Of a DNA stretch of 64,000 nucleotides, positions 17,368 to 26,242 are shown in pieces. The stretch comes from Parasutterella muris. Its GTDB lineage: Bacteria; Pseudomonadota; Gammaproteobacteria; Burkholderiales; Burkholderiaceae_F. The DNA is taken from assembly GCF_943193095.1 (NCBI RefSeq), contig NZ_CALPCV010000006.1, positions 41,140-105,139 of the forward strand. The letters run 5' to 3'. The notes under the pieces were generated by a model. The model searched no databases. It was not told where the DNA came from and saw only the letters and a program-made list of their open reading frames with translations. A program made the translations under genes and the position numbers. Positions within the stretch are counted from its first letter, which is position 1; each line of letters begins with the position of its first letter.

Positions 17368-17565
17368 TTATTTAAACGAATTCACGACCGCGAGCGCATT
17401 CAAAGTTCTCGGGAATCCGTTGAGCGGAATAGCGATCTGCAGCGCGTCAGCGAGATTCTGCTTCGTGTTTTCTTCTTTGAGATTAGCTCCCGTGTGCGCC
17501 TTTAACTGAGACTCGCGTCCGCCAAGCGCGGCAATCGCGGCAAAGACAACGAGCTCGCGAACCAG
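17368..17565 (-). pseudogene. C-terminal remnant of a carboxymuconolactone-decarboxylase-family protein
   Basis: About 62 residues ending at the stop at 17368 match the conserved C-terminal part of small CMD-family proteins: RELVVFAAIAALGGRESQ, then LKAHTGANLKEENTKQ and NGFPRTLNALAVVN. The upstream half of the family (entry helix and the CxxC or proton-relay region) is missing. Reading further upstream runs into the reverse complement of the LysR fragment, so the gene has lost its 5' end and promoter. Its own terminator persists downstream. The exact junction is uncertain but lies close to the GAGCTC at 17551-17556. Confidence 0.7.
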
Positions 17566-18274
17566 GCGAAAATGGAGCTCTCGGAAAAAGGGGAGTTCCT
17601 TCTCGGCATCATCCGCATCGGCATTGTCGAAACTTCTGCCATGCGGATTCTCACACGGGAAATGCAGAAATTTACAGCGCAGTATCCGCACGTCCACTTT
17701 GAAATCTATTCTGCCGACAGTGATGATTTAAAGCGTTCAATGGACGAGAACAAACTGGATTTAGCCATTCTTCTGGAGCCGGTTGAGAGCGCAAAATACG
17801 ATAAAACATCGATTCCGGCAAAAGATCGCTGGGGGCTTGTCGTTCGAAAGGCAGACTTTCCGAGCGATCGAAAAGAGATGACTTTCAGCGAAGTCGTCGC
17901 CACTCCTTTGATTTTGCCTAGAAGATTCATTGTGCTGGAAGAGATCAGCAGCTGGCTCGAAGTTTCCGATAAGGATTTAAAGGTAGCGGCTTACCACAAC
18001 CTGCCCTCCAACGCTCTTGACCTGATCAGCTCCGGCATGGGCGCTCTATTGTGTGTGGAAGGCTCTTTTACCAATCGCGGTAAAAGCGGTTTGAGATTTG
18101 TTCCGATTACGCCCGAACGAGTTTCCGGTCACGTCGCTGTAAAAAAGAAAAAGTCCTATCGCTAAAGCCGCGGCAATCTTTTGGGAGACGCTCTGCGCGC
18201 TGGATTCAGCGGAAACCGCAGATGAGGCTCTGAAAAAGCTCGGCGGTCGGCGGAAAAAATCTGCAGGCCTATAA
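17551..18274 (+). pseudogene. LysR-type transcriptional regulator remnant: DNA-binding domain lost and frame broken near the end
   Basis: The frame from about 17551, with its first ATG at 17572, encodes only the effector-binding part of a LysR regulator. It enters at the linker (GEFLLGIIRIGIVETSAM) and continues through YSADSDDLKR and LDLAILLEP. The whole N-terminal helix-turn-helix (about 85 residues) is absent. Near the 3' end the frame stops at 18165, but shifting by one base in the A-rich tract at 18141-18152 restores a normal LysR tail (SPIAKAAAIFWETL) running to a stop at 18274. Two lesions make a pseudogene the best reading. The second could be a sequencing error. Confidence 0.75.
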
Positions 18275-18302
18275 AACAAAAGCCCGAGTTTGACCTCGAG
18301 CT
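18272..18302 (-). terminator. Terminator of yceD-rpmF
   Basis: On the minus strand AGCTCGAG pairs with CTCGGGCT (one G-U pair) around GTCAAA, followed by TTTTGTTTTAT. It isolates rpmF from the scar region and from the fab operon. Confidence 0.7.
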
Positions 18303-18403
18303 TTCTTGATCTTTAGGCTTAAGCCTAAGATACAAATTCTTTCATAATTCCTGCCGCATCGTCCGCCGTGGGTCTCGAATGAGAGCAGTCCTCAGGGAAG
18401 AAC

Positions 18404-18592
18404 TTATTCCTGATCGTCGTTCTTAGTGGCGATGACTTTCTTGCCACGGTAGAAACCGGAAGCAGAAATATGATGACGACGATGTGCTTCGCCTGTTGTC
18501 GGTTCGACAGCGAGCGGAGGATTGGTCAGGAAATCGTGAGCACGGTGATTGCCGCGCTTATTGGTCGACTTCTTATTTTGCTGAACAGCCAT
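18404..18592 (-). CDS. rpmF: 50S ribosomal protein L32
   Basis: A 62-residue basic ribosomal protein. The start MAVQQNKKSTNKRGNHR is the family N-terminus, and HHISASGFYRGKKVI the conserved end. A longer frame upstream has no family match and is rejected. It lies 92 bp downstream of yceD, the usual partner. In most proteobacteria plsX and fabH come next, but here rpmF is followed by a terminator and two gene remnants. Confidence 0.96.
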   Translation of the reverse strand: MAVQQNKKSTNKRGNHRAHDFLTNPPLAVEPTTGEAHRRHHISASGFYRGKKVIATKNDDQE

Positions 18593-18684
18593 GGTAACCC
18601 CACGAAAATAATATCTAAATCTTAAAAACGAGCGGACAACACAAACACTTCCGCTCTCGGAAAACATCGGATTTTACACTAACG

Positions 18685-19209
18685 TTAATTCTTTCGCAAA
18701 CCTTGCAGATCTTTAAGTTTTGCAAAGGGATTTTCTTTCTTCGGCTCTTCTTGCTTAGGCGCTTCAATGTCGGATTTGCACGCGTAGTCGTGAACCGGAA
18801 CATAAGGAAGCGAAAGCAGAATCTCCTCTTCAATCCATTCCATCAGATTGAGCTTCTCACTGCCGACAATCACTTCTGTGTCGTCTTCGTCGTCAATCGG
18901 AATGGAATCGGCTTCTTTTTCGTCTCTGGCGAAACGGAAAAGCACGTCGCTTTCAATCGGGAACTCCATCGCTTTGCCGCAGTGATTGCAAATAAGCGGC
19001 ACTTTAGCGGCGAGCGTCATGACAGCTCCGGGCCAGCCCTTTTTGGCGGTCATCCCTTTGATCTCAAAAACGCATTCAGCGTCCGTCGGACAGATCTCTT
19101 CACGCAGTCTCGGCATATCGGTAAGCCGAACCTTCCCCGAAATGACACGTCTGTCACGGGCAAGATCATATGCGTTTACATAGTCTGTCGATTTTAGATA
19201 CTCAGACAT
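18685..19209 (-). CDS. yceD: YceD/DUF177-family protein, linked to 23S rRNA or L32 metabolism
   Basis: A 174-residue member of the DUF177 family, whose gene is regularly joined to rpmF and whose plant and bacterial members affect 23S rRNA accumulation. Visible features are the paired cysteines in PLICNHCGKAMEFP near residue 95, the acidic stretch around DDEDDTEV, the segment NLMEWIEEEILLSLP, and a third conserved cysteine in YACKSD. The C-terminus (NPFAKLKDLQ) is characteristic. It diverges from the maf gene at 19289. Confidence 0.92.
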   Translation of the reverse strand: MSEYLKSTDYVNAYDLARDRRVISGKVRLTDMPRLREEICPTDAECVFEIKGMTAKKGWPGAVMTLAAKVPLICNHCGKAMEFPIESDVLFRFARDEKEADSIPIDDEDDTEVIVGSEKLNLMEWIEEEILLSLPYVPVHDYACKSDIEAPKQEEPKKENPFAKLKDLQGLRKN

Positions 19210-19288
19210 TCGGATCCTTCTTGTTAATACCTAGCACTGAACTAGAATAGTCGCATTCATTTATTTCTGTGGATGCGATAACCCAAAA

Positions 19289-19885
19289 ATGGATAATAGA
19301 TTACAACTCATTCTCGGTTCGAGCTCTCCGTTTAGAAAAGAATTGCTCGAACGCCTGCAGCTGCCCTTTACAACTTGTTCGCCCGAAGTTGACGAAACTC
19401 CGCTCAAGGACGAAAAGCCTAAAGACCTGTCCCTAAGACTCTCAATTCTTAAAGCACAGGTGGTCGCCGCTCAGCACCCCGACTGCGTCGTGATCGGCTG
19501 CGATCAGGTACTCGAACTTGACGGCAAACCGCTTGGCAAACCCGGATGCTTCGAAAAGGCGTTTGAGCAGCTCTCTGCGATGAGCGGCAAAGAAGTTGTG
19601 TTTCACTCCGCAATGACCGTCATCGACGCAAAAGGCAACGTCTCTTCGACCGTTGTTCCCACCGAAATCAAGATGCGCGATCTTCCGCCTGAGGCCATTC
19701 GCCGCTATCTTGAAATCGAGAAACCTTTCAGATGCGCTGGAAGCGCCAAAATCGAGAAACTCGGTATCGCGCTCATCGCTGAATGCCGCTCCTCCGACCC
19801 GACAGCAATTATCGGACTGCCGCTGATTGAACTCACCACCATGCTCGCTAAGGCAGGCATCAGCGTTCTTCCGGAGCTCAGATAA
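19289..19885 (+). CDS. Maf-family nucleotide pyrophosphatase (YceF-like)
   Basis: A house-cleaning nucleoside-triphosphate pyrophosphatase. The 198 residues begin with LQLILGSSSPFRKELLERL, which carries the Maf serine-arginine motif, and continue through EVDETPL and VVIGCDQVLELDGKPLGKPG. The sequence places it nearer the YceF group, which acts on 7-methyl-GTP, than the dTTP/UTP group, but substrate is inferred. It diverges from yceD-rpmF, as in many proteobacteria, and its stop overlaps the start of the next methyltransferase gene (TAATG). Confidence 0.9.
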   Translation: MDNRLQLILGSSSPFRKELLERLQLPFTTCSPEVDETPLKDEKPKDLSLRLSILKAQVVAAQHPDCVVIGCDQVLELDGKPLGKPGCFEKAFEQLSAMSGKEVVFHSAMTVIDAKGNVSSTVVPTEIKMRDLPPEAIRRYLEIEKPFRCAGSAKIEKLGIALIAECRSSDPTAIIGLPLIELTTMLAKAGISVLPELR

Positions 19886-20619
19886 TGACGCAGCTCGGCA
19901 GGCTTTTTATGCTCCCCGTGCCGATTTCACAGGGAACCGTCTCGGCTTCCCTGCCCGAAAGCTCGATTCACGTCGCGCGCGAGCTCAAATATTTTCTGGC
20001 GGAAAACGCTAAATCGGCCCGAGCTTTTCTCAAAGCGGCCGAGCATCCGCTCCCGATCGCTTCTCTCTCTATTGAAGAGATCGGACACCGCCCGGATGTC
20101 AATCTGATTAAAACCTGGCTGAAACCCGCTCTGGAGGGTTTTGACATCGGTATCGTGAGCGAAGCGGGCTGCCCGGGCGTCGCAGATCCCGGTGCGCAAA
20201 TCGCTGAGCAAGCTCATCGTCTGGGCATACGCGTCGTGCCGCTTGTCGGACCGAGCTCCATTCTTCTGGCACTCATGGCCTCCGGAATGGACGGACAGCA
20301 CTTTCGTTTCTGCGGCTACCTGCCGATTAAAGAGCCTCAGCGCACGAACGCGATCAGAGATCTGGAAAGAAAGAGTGCGAGCGCCGAGGGCGAAACTCAG
20401 CTATTTATCGAAACGCCCTATCGCAACAGCGGCATGCTCGCCTATTTAGTGAGAGTCTGCGCACCGACAACGCTGATTATGGCGGCCACAGACATTACGG
20501 GAGAGGCTGAAAAAATCAGAACCTTCTCGGCCGCTCAATGGAAATCAAAGGATCTGAACCTGCCGAAACTTCCGACGGTGTTCGGAATCCTCGCCTCTAA
20601 ACGCGGACGCCGAGCATAG
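19885..20619 (+). CDS. SAM-dependent methyltransferase of the tetrapyrrole-methylase (RsmI-like) fold
   Basis: A 244-residue relative of RsmI, the 16S rRNA C1402 2'-O-methyltransferase. Typical elements are IGIVSEAGCPGVADPGA, RVVPLVGPSSILLALMASG, the FRFCGYLP loop and FIETPYRNSGMLAYLV. It is shorter than true RsmI (about 280 residues) and lacks the basic C-terminal extension, so the target may differ. The ATG overlaps the upstream maf stop codon, which indicates coupling. The 3' end overlaps the convergent HAD gene by 23 bp. Confidence 0.85.
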   Translation: MTQLGRLFMLPVPISQGTVSASLPESSIHVARELKYFLAENAKSARAFLKAAEHPLPIASLSIEEIGHRPDVNLIKTWLKPALEGFDIGIVSEAGCPGVADPGAQIAEQAHRLGIRVVPLVGPSSILLALMASGMDGQHFRFCGYLPIKEPQRTNAIRDLERKSASAEGETQLFIETPYRNSGMLAYLVRVCAPTTLIMAATDITGEAEKIRTFSAAQWKSKDLNLPKLPTVFGILASKRGRRA

Positions 20620-21250
20620 AAGCAAGCTCGTCCATCGTGTCGGCAATGTGCTTGGGCTGATACTCTTCAAGCCTCAGCCTCGGGGCGGCACCCCACGAAA
20701 CCGCAATCGCATCCACTCCGGCTGCTTTTGCAAGTCTGATGTCGTGTTCGGTGTCGCCGACCATAACCATATCCGAAGGCTTAAATCCGCCGCGCTCCAT
20801 CAGCATATGAAGCATGAGCGGATCAGGCTTCGGCTTGGCTTCGTCCGAAGTCACCGAGTCATCAAAATAAGCTTCGATCCCCATGCGGTTCACAATTCTG
20901 GAAAGTCCCTTGCGGCTTTTACCTGTGGCAATCGCAGTTTTAATACCGGCTTCATGCAGCCGATCCATCAGATCGAGCACCTTCGGAAAGAGCTTCAGAT
21001 ACGGGTCGCTCTGCAGAAAGTATCCGACGTAAATATTTTTGTATTCCTCATAACGAGCCGGATCAAGATCTGAAGCGACAATCGGAATAATGTCTTTGAA
21101 CCCAAGGCCTATAACGCTTTTTGCTGTTTCGTAGCTGACCGGTTTAATCCCGATCGTCTGATTCGCTTTCTGTATTCCTTTTGCGATTGCGTCCACGGAA
21201 TCTACAAGTGTTCCGTCAAAATCAAAAACCACGAATTTATAGGGTGTCAC
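20597..21250 (-). CDS. HAD-superfamily hydrolase, phosphoglycolate-phosphatase-like
   Basis: A 217-residue subfamily IA HAD phosphatase. Motif I is VVFDFDGTLVDS with nucleophile D10 and acid D12, motif II lies at IKTAIATGKS, motif III is the lysine in KPKPDPLML, and motif IV is MVGDTEHDIRLAKAAG. A helical cap domain lies between motifs I and II. The physiological substrate cannot be told from sequence. It overlaps the rluC stop by 14 bp, and this rluC-HAD pairing is common in Burkholderiales. Confidence 0.9.
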   Translation of the reverse strand: MTPYKFVVFDFDGTLVDSVDAIAKGIQKANQTIGIKPVSYETAKSVIGLGFKDIIPIVASDLDPARYEEYKNIYVGYFLQSDPYLKLFPKVLDLMDRLHEAGIKTAIATGKSRKGLSRIVNRMGIEAYFDDSVTSDEAKPKPDPLMLHMLMERGGFKPSDMVMVGDTEHDIRLAKAAGVDAIAVSWGAAPRLRLEEYQPKHIADTMDELASMLGVRV

Positions 21251-22376
21251 GCTTTTTCCTTTCCAATGCGTCCAACAGTTCCCGGCACTCTTTCGGAAGC
21301 GGTGCCTCGATTTTCAGATCAATTCCGCTCACCGGATGGTGAAATACGATTGATCCGGCATGCAGAAACATTCTTTTGAAAGGATATCCCAGAAGACCGT
21401 GTTCAACCTCGCCGTTGAATTCAAAATCTCCGTACTTCTCATCTCCGACAAGAGGAAAACCTAAATGCGCCGCATGTACACGGATCTGATGCGTGCGTCC
21501 TGTCAACAAATCTACTTCAAGAAGCGAAACCGCCCCGAAGCGCTCAATCAGCCGAAAAATTGAGTGACTCGGCAGCCCCTGCTCTTCATCAACCCGCACT
21601 CTGCGCTCGCCGGAGGCCGTGACATATTTATAGAGCGGAAACTTGACATGCTGACGATCGTTCTGCCAGTCGCCTTTTACAAGCGTCTTGTACGTTTTAT
21701 GCATTTGTCCTTCACGAATCATTTCGTGAAGACGGACAAGCGCCTTTCTGGTTTTTGCCAGAACCAGCACTCCGGATGTCCCTCTATCCAATCGATGAAC
21801 AAGTTCGAGAAAAGGAAGATCAGGACGAGAAGCGCGCATGCGTTCAATCAGTCCGAAAGAAATGCCGCTGCCTCCGTGGCTGGCCATGCCCGAGGGTTTA
21901 TCCACTGCCAAAATATGCTCATCCTCGTACAGGATCGTCGGAATTTCAGAGAGTTTCAGCGGCGGCGCTTTCTTCTCCTGAGGCTGAGCGCTGACGCGAA
22001 TCGGCGGAATGCGAACCTCATCTCCTTCACTGACACGGCTGTCCGGATGAACTCTGCCCTTGTTGATGCGAACCTCACCCGAGCGTATCACGCGATAAAT
22101 CATGGATTTCGGAACGCCCTTGAGCTCAGAGAGCAGAAAGTTATCCAAGCGCTGTCCGTCTGAAGACGCATTCACCTTGATAAATCTGACCTGTTCGCTC
22201 TGAGCTGAAGAATTCTTCTGAGAGGCTGCTTTTACAGGCTGCGGCTTTTTCTTCTGAGCGGCCTTCATCGCGGCAAGCAGTTCCCTGCCGCTGCGGGTTC
22301 TGTTTTTTTTCGTTACTGATTGTGCCCCGGATGGGCTCAATTGTTCATACTTTTGGCGTGTCTTTGACATTTGCAT
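21237..22376 (-). CDS. rluC: 23S rRNA pseudouridine synthase RluC
   Basis: Isomerises uridines 955, 2504 and 2580 (E. coli numbering) of 23S rRNA. An N-terminal basic, low-complexity extension of about 60 residues precedes an S4 RNA-binding domain (GQRLDNFLLSEL to EVRINKGRV) and the RluA-type catalytic domain, with D197 in VHRLDRGTSGVLV. RTHQIRVHAAHLGFPLVGD is conserved too. It diverges from rne, the usual arrangement. No strong ribosome-binding site precedes the ATG, so the extension could be shorter if an internal start is used. Confidence 0.93.
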   Translation of the reverse strand: MQMSKTRQKYEQLSPSGAQSVTKKNRTRSGRELLAAMKAAQKKKPQPVKAASQKNSSAQSEQVRFIKVNASSDGQRLDNFLLSELKGVPKSMIYRVIRSGEVRINKGRVHPDSRVSEGDEVRIPPIRVSAQPQEKKAPPLKLSEIPTILYEDEHILAVDKPSGMASHGGSGISFGLIERMRASRPDLPFLELVHRLDRGTSGVLVLAKTRKALVRLHEMIREGQMHKTYKTLVKGDWQNDRQHVKFPLYKYVTASGERRVRVDEEQGLPSHSIFRLIERFGAVSLLEVDLLTGRTHQIRVHAAHLGFPLVGDEKYGDFEFNGEVEHGLLGYPFKRMFLHAGSIVFHHPVSGIDLKIEAPLPKECRELLDALERKKRDTL

Positions 22377-23002
22377 TAAAATCCTGCTCGAGGCGATCGG
22401 TCGGACAGAAAATATTTTCTGCTCCGAAACGCGTTTCGGTTGATTCGCACCGATTCAACGGCCTCTTTATGACCTTCGCCGATTGTAATCTTTTCAGTCG
22501 AAAGAAAGAAAACGGCTCCCTATCTAGGGTTCCTCCCTCAGAGCGAACCGATGATGCATAGGAAGTACGAGCTTCATTCACGGAAACGATTCGCGTCGAA
22601 GATATTTGTAATGAATATTTGGCGGTGCTCCGATCAGGCATGATCGTCGCAGCTCGCCGATGACCCTTGCGGTCATTGCTGTACAGAATTGAGTAGAAAC
22701 GGGGCGCAGCATCCGGTTGATGCGCGCACAAAAATTGGAACACGGATCTGATGCAGGATCCATGGAATCGGGATAAAGAAAGTGAGCTTAACGGCACGCG
22801 GCAAAACATTGTCTGCTGATACCCTCTTGCGGGGTAGGGGCAAGTCCGCGCAGCCTCCATCTTTCGACCTTATGAAGCCTCCGGCAGCCGATTGCTGCAC
22901 TACAAAAGCGAGATGCCTTTGATATCCCTATTCGGCCGCCCGAATTTCTAGTCTTTTCCGTCAGCACGTCTATGGTCCGCGAAAGTGACCGAGGAGTGCT
23001 TC
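22377..23002 (+). promoter_or_regulatory. Long intergenic region with the probable rne 5' leader
   Basis: There are 626 bp between rluC and rne without a believable gene. RNase E controls its own mRNA through a long 5' leader in E. coli, and a similar leader is likely here. A short hairpin ATTCGG-CCGC-CCGAAT lies at 22930-22945, about 60 bp before the start. A GC-rich stretch around 22800-22835 (ACCC/GGGT pairing) looks structured. No known riboswitch class is recognised. Confidence 0.45.
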
Positions 23003-25984
23003 ATGAAGCGCATGTTATTTAATGCCACGCACGCTGAAGAGCTGCGTGTCAGTATTGTTGAAGGACAGAAGCTTATCGATATTGATATCGAGTCTTCAGA
23101 ACGTCAGCAAAGAAAGTCCAATATCTATAAAGGCGTCATCACACGCATTGAACCTTCCCTCGAAGCCTGCTTCGTTGATTACGGTGAAGAACGTCACGGT
23201 TTCCTGCCCTTCAAGGAAATCTCACGCGCCTACTTTAACGAAGGGGTCGATGTCCGTACAGCCACCATCAAGGAGGCTGTTACCGAAGGCATGGAACTCA
23301 TTGTTCAGGTTGAAAAAGAAGAGCGCGGCAATAAAGGCGCTGCGCTGACAACCTTTATTTCTCTTGCCGGCCGCTATCTCGTCCTTATGCCGAACAACCC
23401 ACGCGGAGGCGGTGTCAGTCGCCGTATCGAAGGCGAAGAACGTCAGGAGCTACGCGAAGCCATGTCTCAGCTCTCCACGCCTAAAGGCATGAGCCTTATC
23501 GCTCGTACCGCCGGCATCGGCCGCAGCGTCGAAGAACTTCAGTGGGACTTGGATTACCTTCTGAAACTTTGGGATGCGATCTCCGAGGCGGCTGCTCCTC
23601 AGTATGAAGACAAACAGGGCAACTACGTTTCCACTCCCGTCGGCCCCAAGGGCGAACCGCTCAAACGCGTCAATCCCGCTCCTTTCCTCATTGTCGAAGA
23701 AAGCAATCTGGTCATTCGCGCGATCCGTGACTACTTCCAGCCGGACATTGCGGAAATTCTCGTCGATACAGACGATATCTACGAACAGGCCCGTCAGTTC
23801 ATGGGTCATGTGATGCCGGACATGGTCAGCCGTGTAAAACGCTACACGGACGATGTCCCGCTCTTCTCCCGCTTCCAGATCGAAAATCAGATCGAGACCG
23901 CGTACTCCCGTACCGTTCCGCTGCCCTCAGGCGGCTCCATTGTGATCGACCACACTGAAGCTCTGGTTGCGATCGACGTTAACTCCGCCCGCTCCACTCG
24001 CGGCGGCGACATCGAAGAAACCGCTTTCAGAACCAACTATGAAGCGGCCGAAGAAGTGGCCCGTCAGATGAGACTACGCGACCTTGGCGGCCTTATCGTG
24101 ATCGACTTCATCGATATGGAAGATCCGAAGAATCAGAGAGCGATCGAGCAGCGCATGAAGGAAGCGATCCATTACGACCGCGCCCGCGTTCAGATCGCAA
24201 AGATCTCCCGCTTCGGTCTGCTTGAACTCTCTCGTCAGAGACTGCGTCCTTCCCTTTACGAAGGCAGCCATATCACCTGCCCGCGCTGCAACGGTATCGG
24301 CGCGATCCGTGATACCGAATCCAGCGCGATTCAGGTTCTGCGTATCCTTCAGGAAGAAGCCTTCAAGGACGGAACATCTGCGCTGCAGGCTCAGGTTCCG
24401 GTTGACGTCGCCACCTTCCTTCTCAATGAAAAACGTGACGAAATCGCCAAGATCGAACATCGTCATCACATTGAAGTCATCCTGATTCCGAACCAGACAC
24501 TTGAAACTCCGCATTATCAGATCGAACGTCTGCGCTCTGAAGAGGACCTCCTGACCGAAGGCGCTCCGAGTTACAAGCGTGTCGAGGAACTCGCTCCCGA
24601 ACCCGAAGAGCCTTACTCCAGAGCTCAGAATGTTCAGCCGTCCACTCGTCCCCGTCAGGTTCCTGTGATCAAGGGCCTGCCCCCGAGAGACAATGCGCCG
24701 AAACACGTTGACGCCGCAGAAGCCAAGGCTGAAGCCAAGAGCGAAAAATCTCTGCTTCAGAAGATTTTCGGTTTCTTCTTCGGTTCCTCTGAAGAGAAGC
24801 CCGAAGCCAAGCAGCGCCGCGACAGAAACGATAAACGCACTCAGAGAAAAGACGCGTCCGAGCGCAAGAACCGCCGTCAGGAACGCGCCGAAGAGCAGCG
24901 CAGACAGAAGAAAGAAAAGGCCGAGCGCAGTGCTGCGGTCAAACAGATTCGCCAGGCCAAGAGCGAACGCAACGAAGAAATTCGTCAGCAGGTTCGTGAG
25001 GAGTCCGAAGCGGCTGCCCGCACCTCTTCCAAACCCAATGCCGGTGAACGAGTCGATCGTACGCGCAAAACTCAGAAAGAAAACGCCGCGCACAGCGAAC
25101 GCAGAGAAAACAAGGCTTCTGAAAATCAGGCTCCGAAGTCCAAATCTGAATTTGCGTCTAAAGCCAAGGAGGCAGAAGCTCCTGTGAAAACCGCGCCTGC
25201 TAAGGCTGCGGAAAGTCACGCTGAGCAGAACGAGGATGTCGCGGTGAAGGTGGTTCCTTCTCAGGAATCTCAGTCCACTCTGCCTGAGCAGCCTCGTCAG
25301 AGAAGAAGCCGCAGACTGCGCAGAGACCGCAATGAGCCGCGCCGCGTCAAAACGGATGTGCCGCCCGTAGCAGTTTCTCCGGTCGCTGCCGCGATCGACG
25401 ACATTGTCCAGAGCGAACGCACTATTCCGCAGGCTGAGGCTCCGTTAATCAACAATGAAGTCCGCAAGCCGACAGTCAAGGCTCCGGAAAACCTTCATGT
25501 CGCTGATGATGCCGCAAAGGCTCAGACAAGAAAGCCGCGCCGCGCTAAACGCGCTCCTGAAGCAGCCGAAGAAGCTCCTCTTCAGCTCGTTCAGACAAAG
25601 ACGGAAGCGCCTAAGGCAGCTGAACCGGTAGAAGTACAGGCGGTTTCTTCCGCGGCTCCTGTCGTACGTGAAGAAAAGCCGGCTGCAGAAGTGAAAGCCG
25701 CGCCGGCTCCTGAAGTCAAACCGGCCGCCGCTGAGACAAAACCGGTTGTATCAAAGCCCGTAGCCGTCGAGACAAAGCCTGCTGAAGTCAAGAGCGTGAA
25801 AGCTCCGACAGACGATCTCAAACCGATCCTTGCCGAAGCAGGCTTAGAGCTGGTTGCTACTAAAGCCGCTCCTGCATCCGCACCGGTGGAAGTCAGCAAA
25901 CCGAAACTCGGCAGAAAGCGTGTTAAACGCGCTGCTGAAGTCAATGACGCGCCGCTTGAATTAGTTCAGACGAAAAAAGAATAA
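23003..25984 (+). CDS. rne: Ribonuclease E
   Basis: The endonuclease at the core of mRNA decay and rRNA/tRNA processing. The start is taken at 23003 (MKRMLFNATHAEELR) because GAGGAG lies 7 nt upstream. A GTG at 22985 gives six extra residues and is unlikely. The N-terminal half holds the S1 domain (residues 35-120), the catalytic DNase I-like part with aspartates in AIDVNSARSTRGGD and LIVIDFIDMEDP, and the zinc-link CPRCNGIG. From about residue 530 the protein is charged and disordered: a scaffold rich in K/R/E and A/P. LELVxTK-like motifs recur three times near the C-terminus. A strong terminator follows. Confidence 0.96.
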   Translation: MKRMLFNATHAEELRVSIVEGQKLIDIDIESSERQQRKSNIYKGVITRIEPSLEACFVDYGEERHGFLPFKEISRAYFNEGVDVRTATIKEAVTEGMELIVQVEKEERGNKGAALTTFISLAGRYLVLMPNNPRGGGVSRRIEGEERQELREAMSQLSTPKGMSLIARTAGIGRSVEELQWDLDYLLKLWDAISEAAAPQYEDKQGNYVSTPVGPKGEPLKRVNPAPFLIVEESNLVIRAIRDYFQPDIAEILVDTDDIYEQARQFMGHVMPDMVSRVKRYTDDVPLFSRFQIENQIETAYSRTVPLPSGGSIVIDHTEALVAIDVNSARSTRGGDIEETAFRTNYEAAEEVARQMRLRDLGGLIVIDFIDMEDPKNQRAIEQRMKEAIHYDRARVQIAKISRFGLLELSRQRLRPSLYEGSHITCPRCNGIGAIRDTESSAIQVLRILQEEAFKDGTSALQAQVPVDVATFLLNEKRDEIAKIEHRHHIEVILIPNQTLETPHYQIERLRSEEDLLTEGAPSYKRVEELAPEPEEPYSRAQNVQPSTRPRQVPVIKGLPPRDNAPKHVDAAEAKAEAKSEKSLLQKIFGFFFGSSEEKPEAKQRRDRNDKRTQRKDASERKNRRQERAEEQRRQKKEKAERSAAVKQIRQAKSERNEEIRQQVREESEAAARTSSKPNAGERVDRTRKTQKENAAHSERRENKASENQAPKSKSEFASKAKEAEAPVKTAPAKAAESHAEQNEDVAVKVVPSQESQSTLPEQPRQRRSRRLRRDRNEPRRVKTDVPPVAVSPVAAAIDDIVQSERTIPQAEAPLINNEVRKPTVKAPENLHVADDAAKAQTRKPRRAKRAPEAAEEAPLQLVQTKTEAPKAAEPVEVQAVSSAAPVVREEKPAAEVKAAPAPEVKPAAAETKPVVSKPVAVETKPAEVKSVKAPTDDLKPILAEAGLELVATKAAPASAPVEVSKPKLGRKRVKRAAEVNDAPLELVQTKKE

Positions 25985-26007
25985 GTCTGAATAGCTTATT
26001 AAGCTCC

Positions 26008-26041
26008 GGCTCCGCTCGGATAACGAGCGGAGCCTTTTTTT
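26008..26041 (+). terminator. Terminator of rne
   Basis: A perfect 11-bp stem GGCTCCGCTCG/CGAGCGGAGCC with a 5-nt loop is followed by seven T. Confidence 0.95.
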
Positions 26042-26174
26042 GCGCTGAACATGATCGGCCCTTCTCCTGCATCGACCGATAAGACACAGGCCCGGATTTG
26101 TTCTAACGCATACTGCTCTTCTATAGACCTTGACTGACAGCTTCCATTTGCGGATTCAGTACATCTGCGAAAGG

Positions 26175-26216
26175 CGCAAAAAACCGGAGAGCCGCGCTGC
26201 GGCAGTCTCCGGTTTT
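26175..26216 (-). terminator. Terminator of the molybdoenzyme operon
   Basis: AAACCGGAGA (26181-26190) pairs with TCTCCGGTTT (26206-26215), and an inner CCGC/GCGG extends the hairpin. The minus strand continues TTTTTT. It lies about 30 bp past the anchor-subunit stop. Confidence 0.85.
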
Positions 26217-26242
26217 ATCAGACCGCAGTTTCGGTCTTACTG

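Noticed and set aside
22345..22860. Minus-strand frame of 171 codons in the rne leader
   Set aside because: Arginine- and serine-rich composition, no ribosome-binding site, and overlap with the rluC start. It looks non-coding.
24074..25219. Long minus-strand frame of 381 codons opposite rne
   Set aside because: It lies wholly antisense to the confident RNase E gene, and its phenylalanine/glycine/arginine-rich translation matches nothing. It reflects codon bias of the charged tail.
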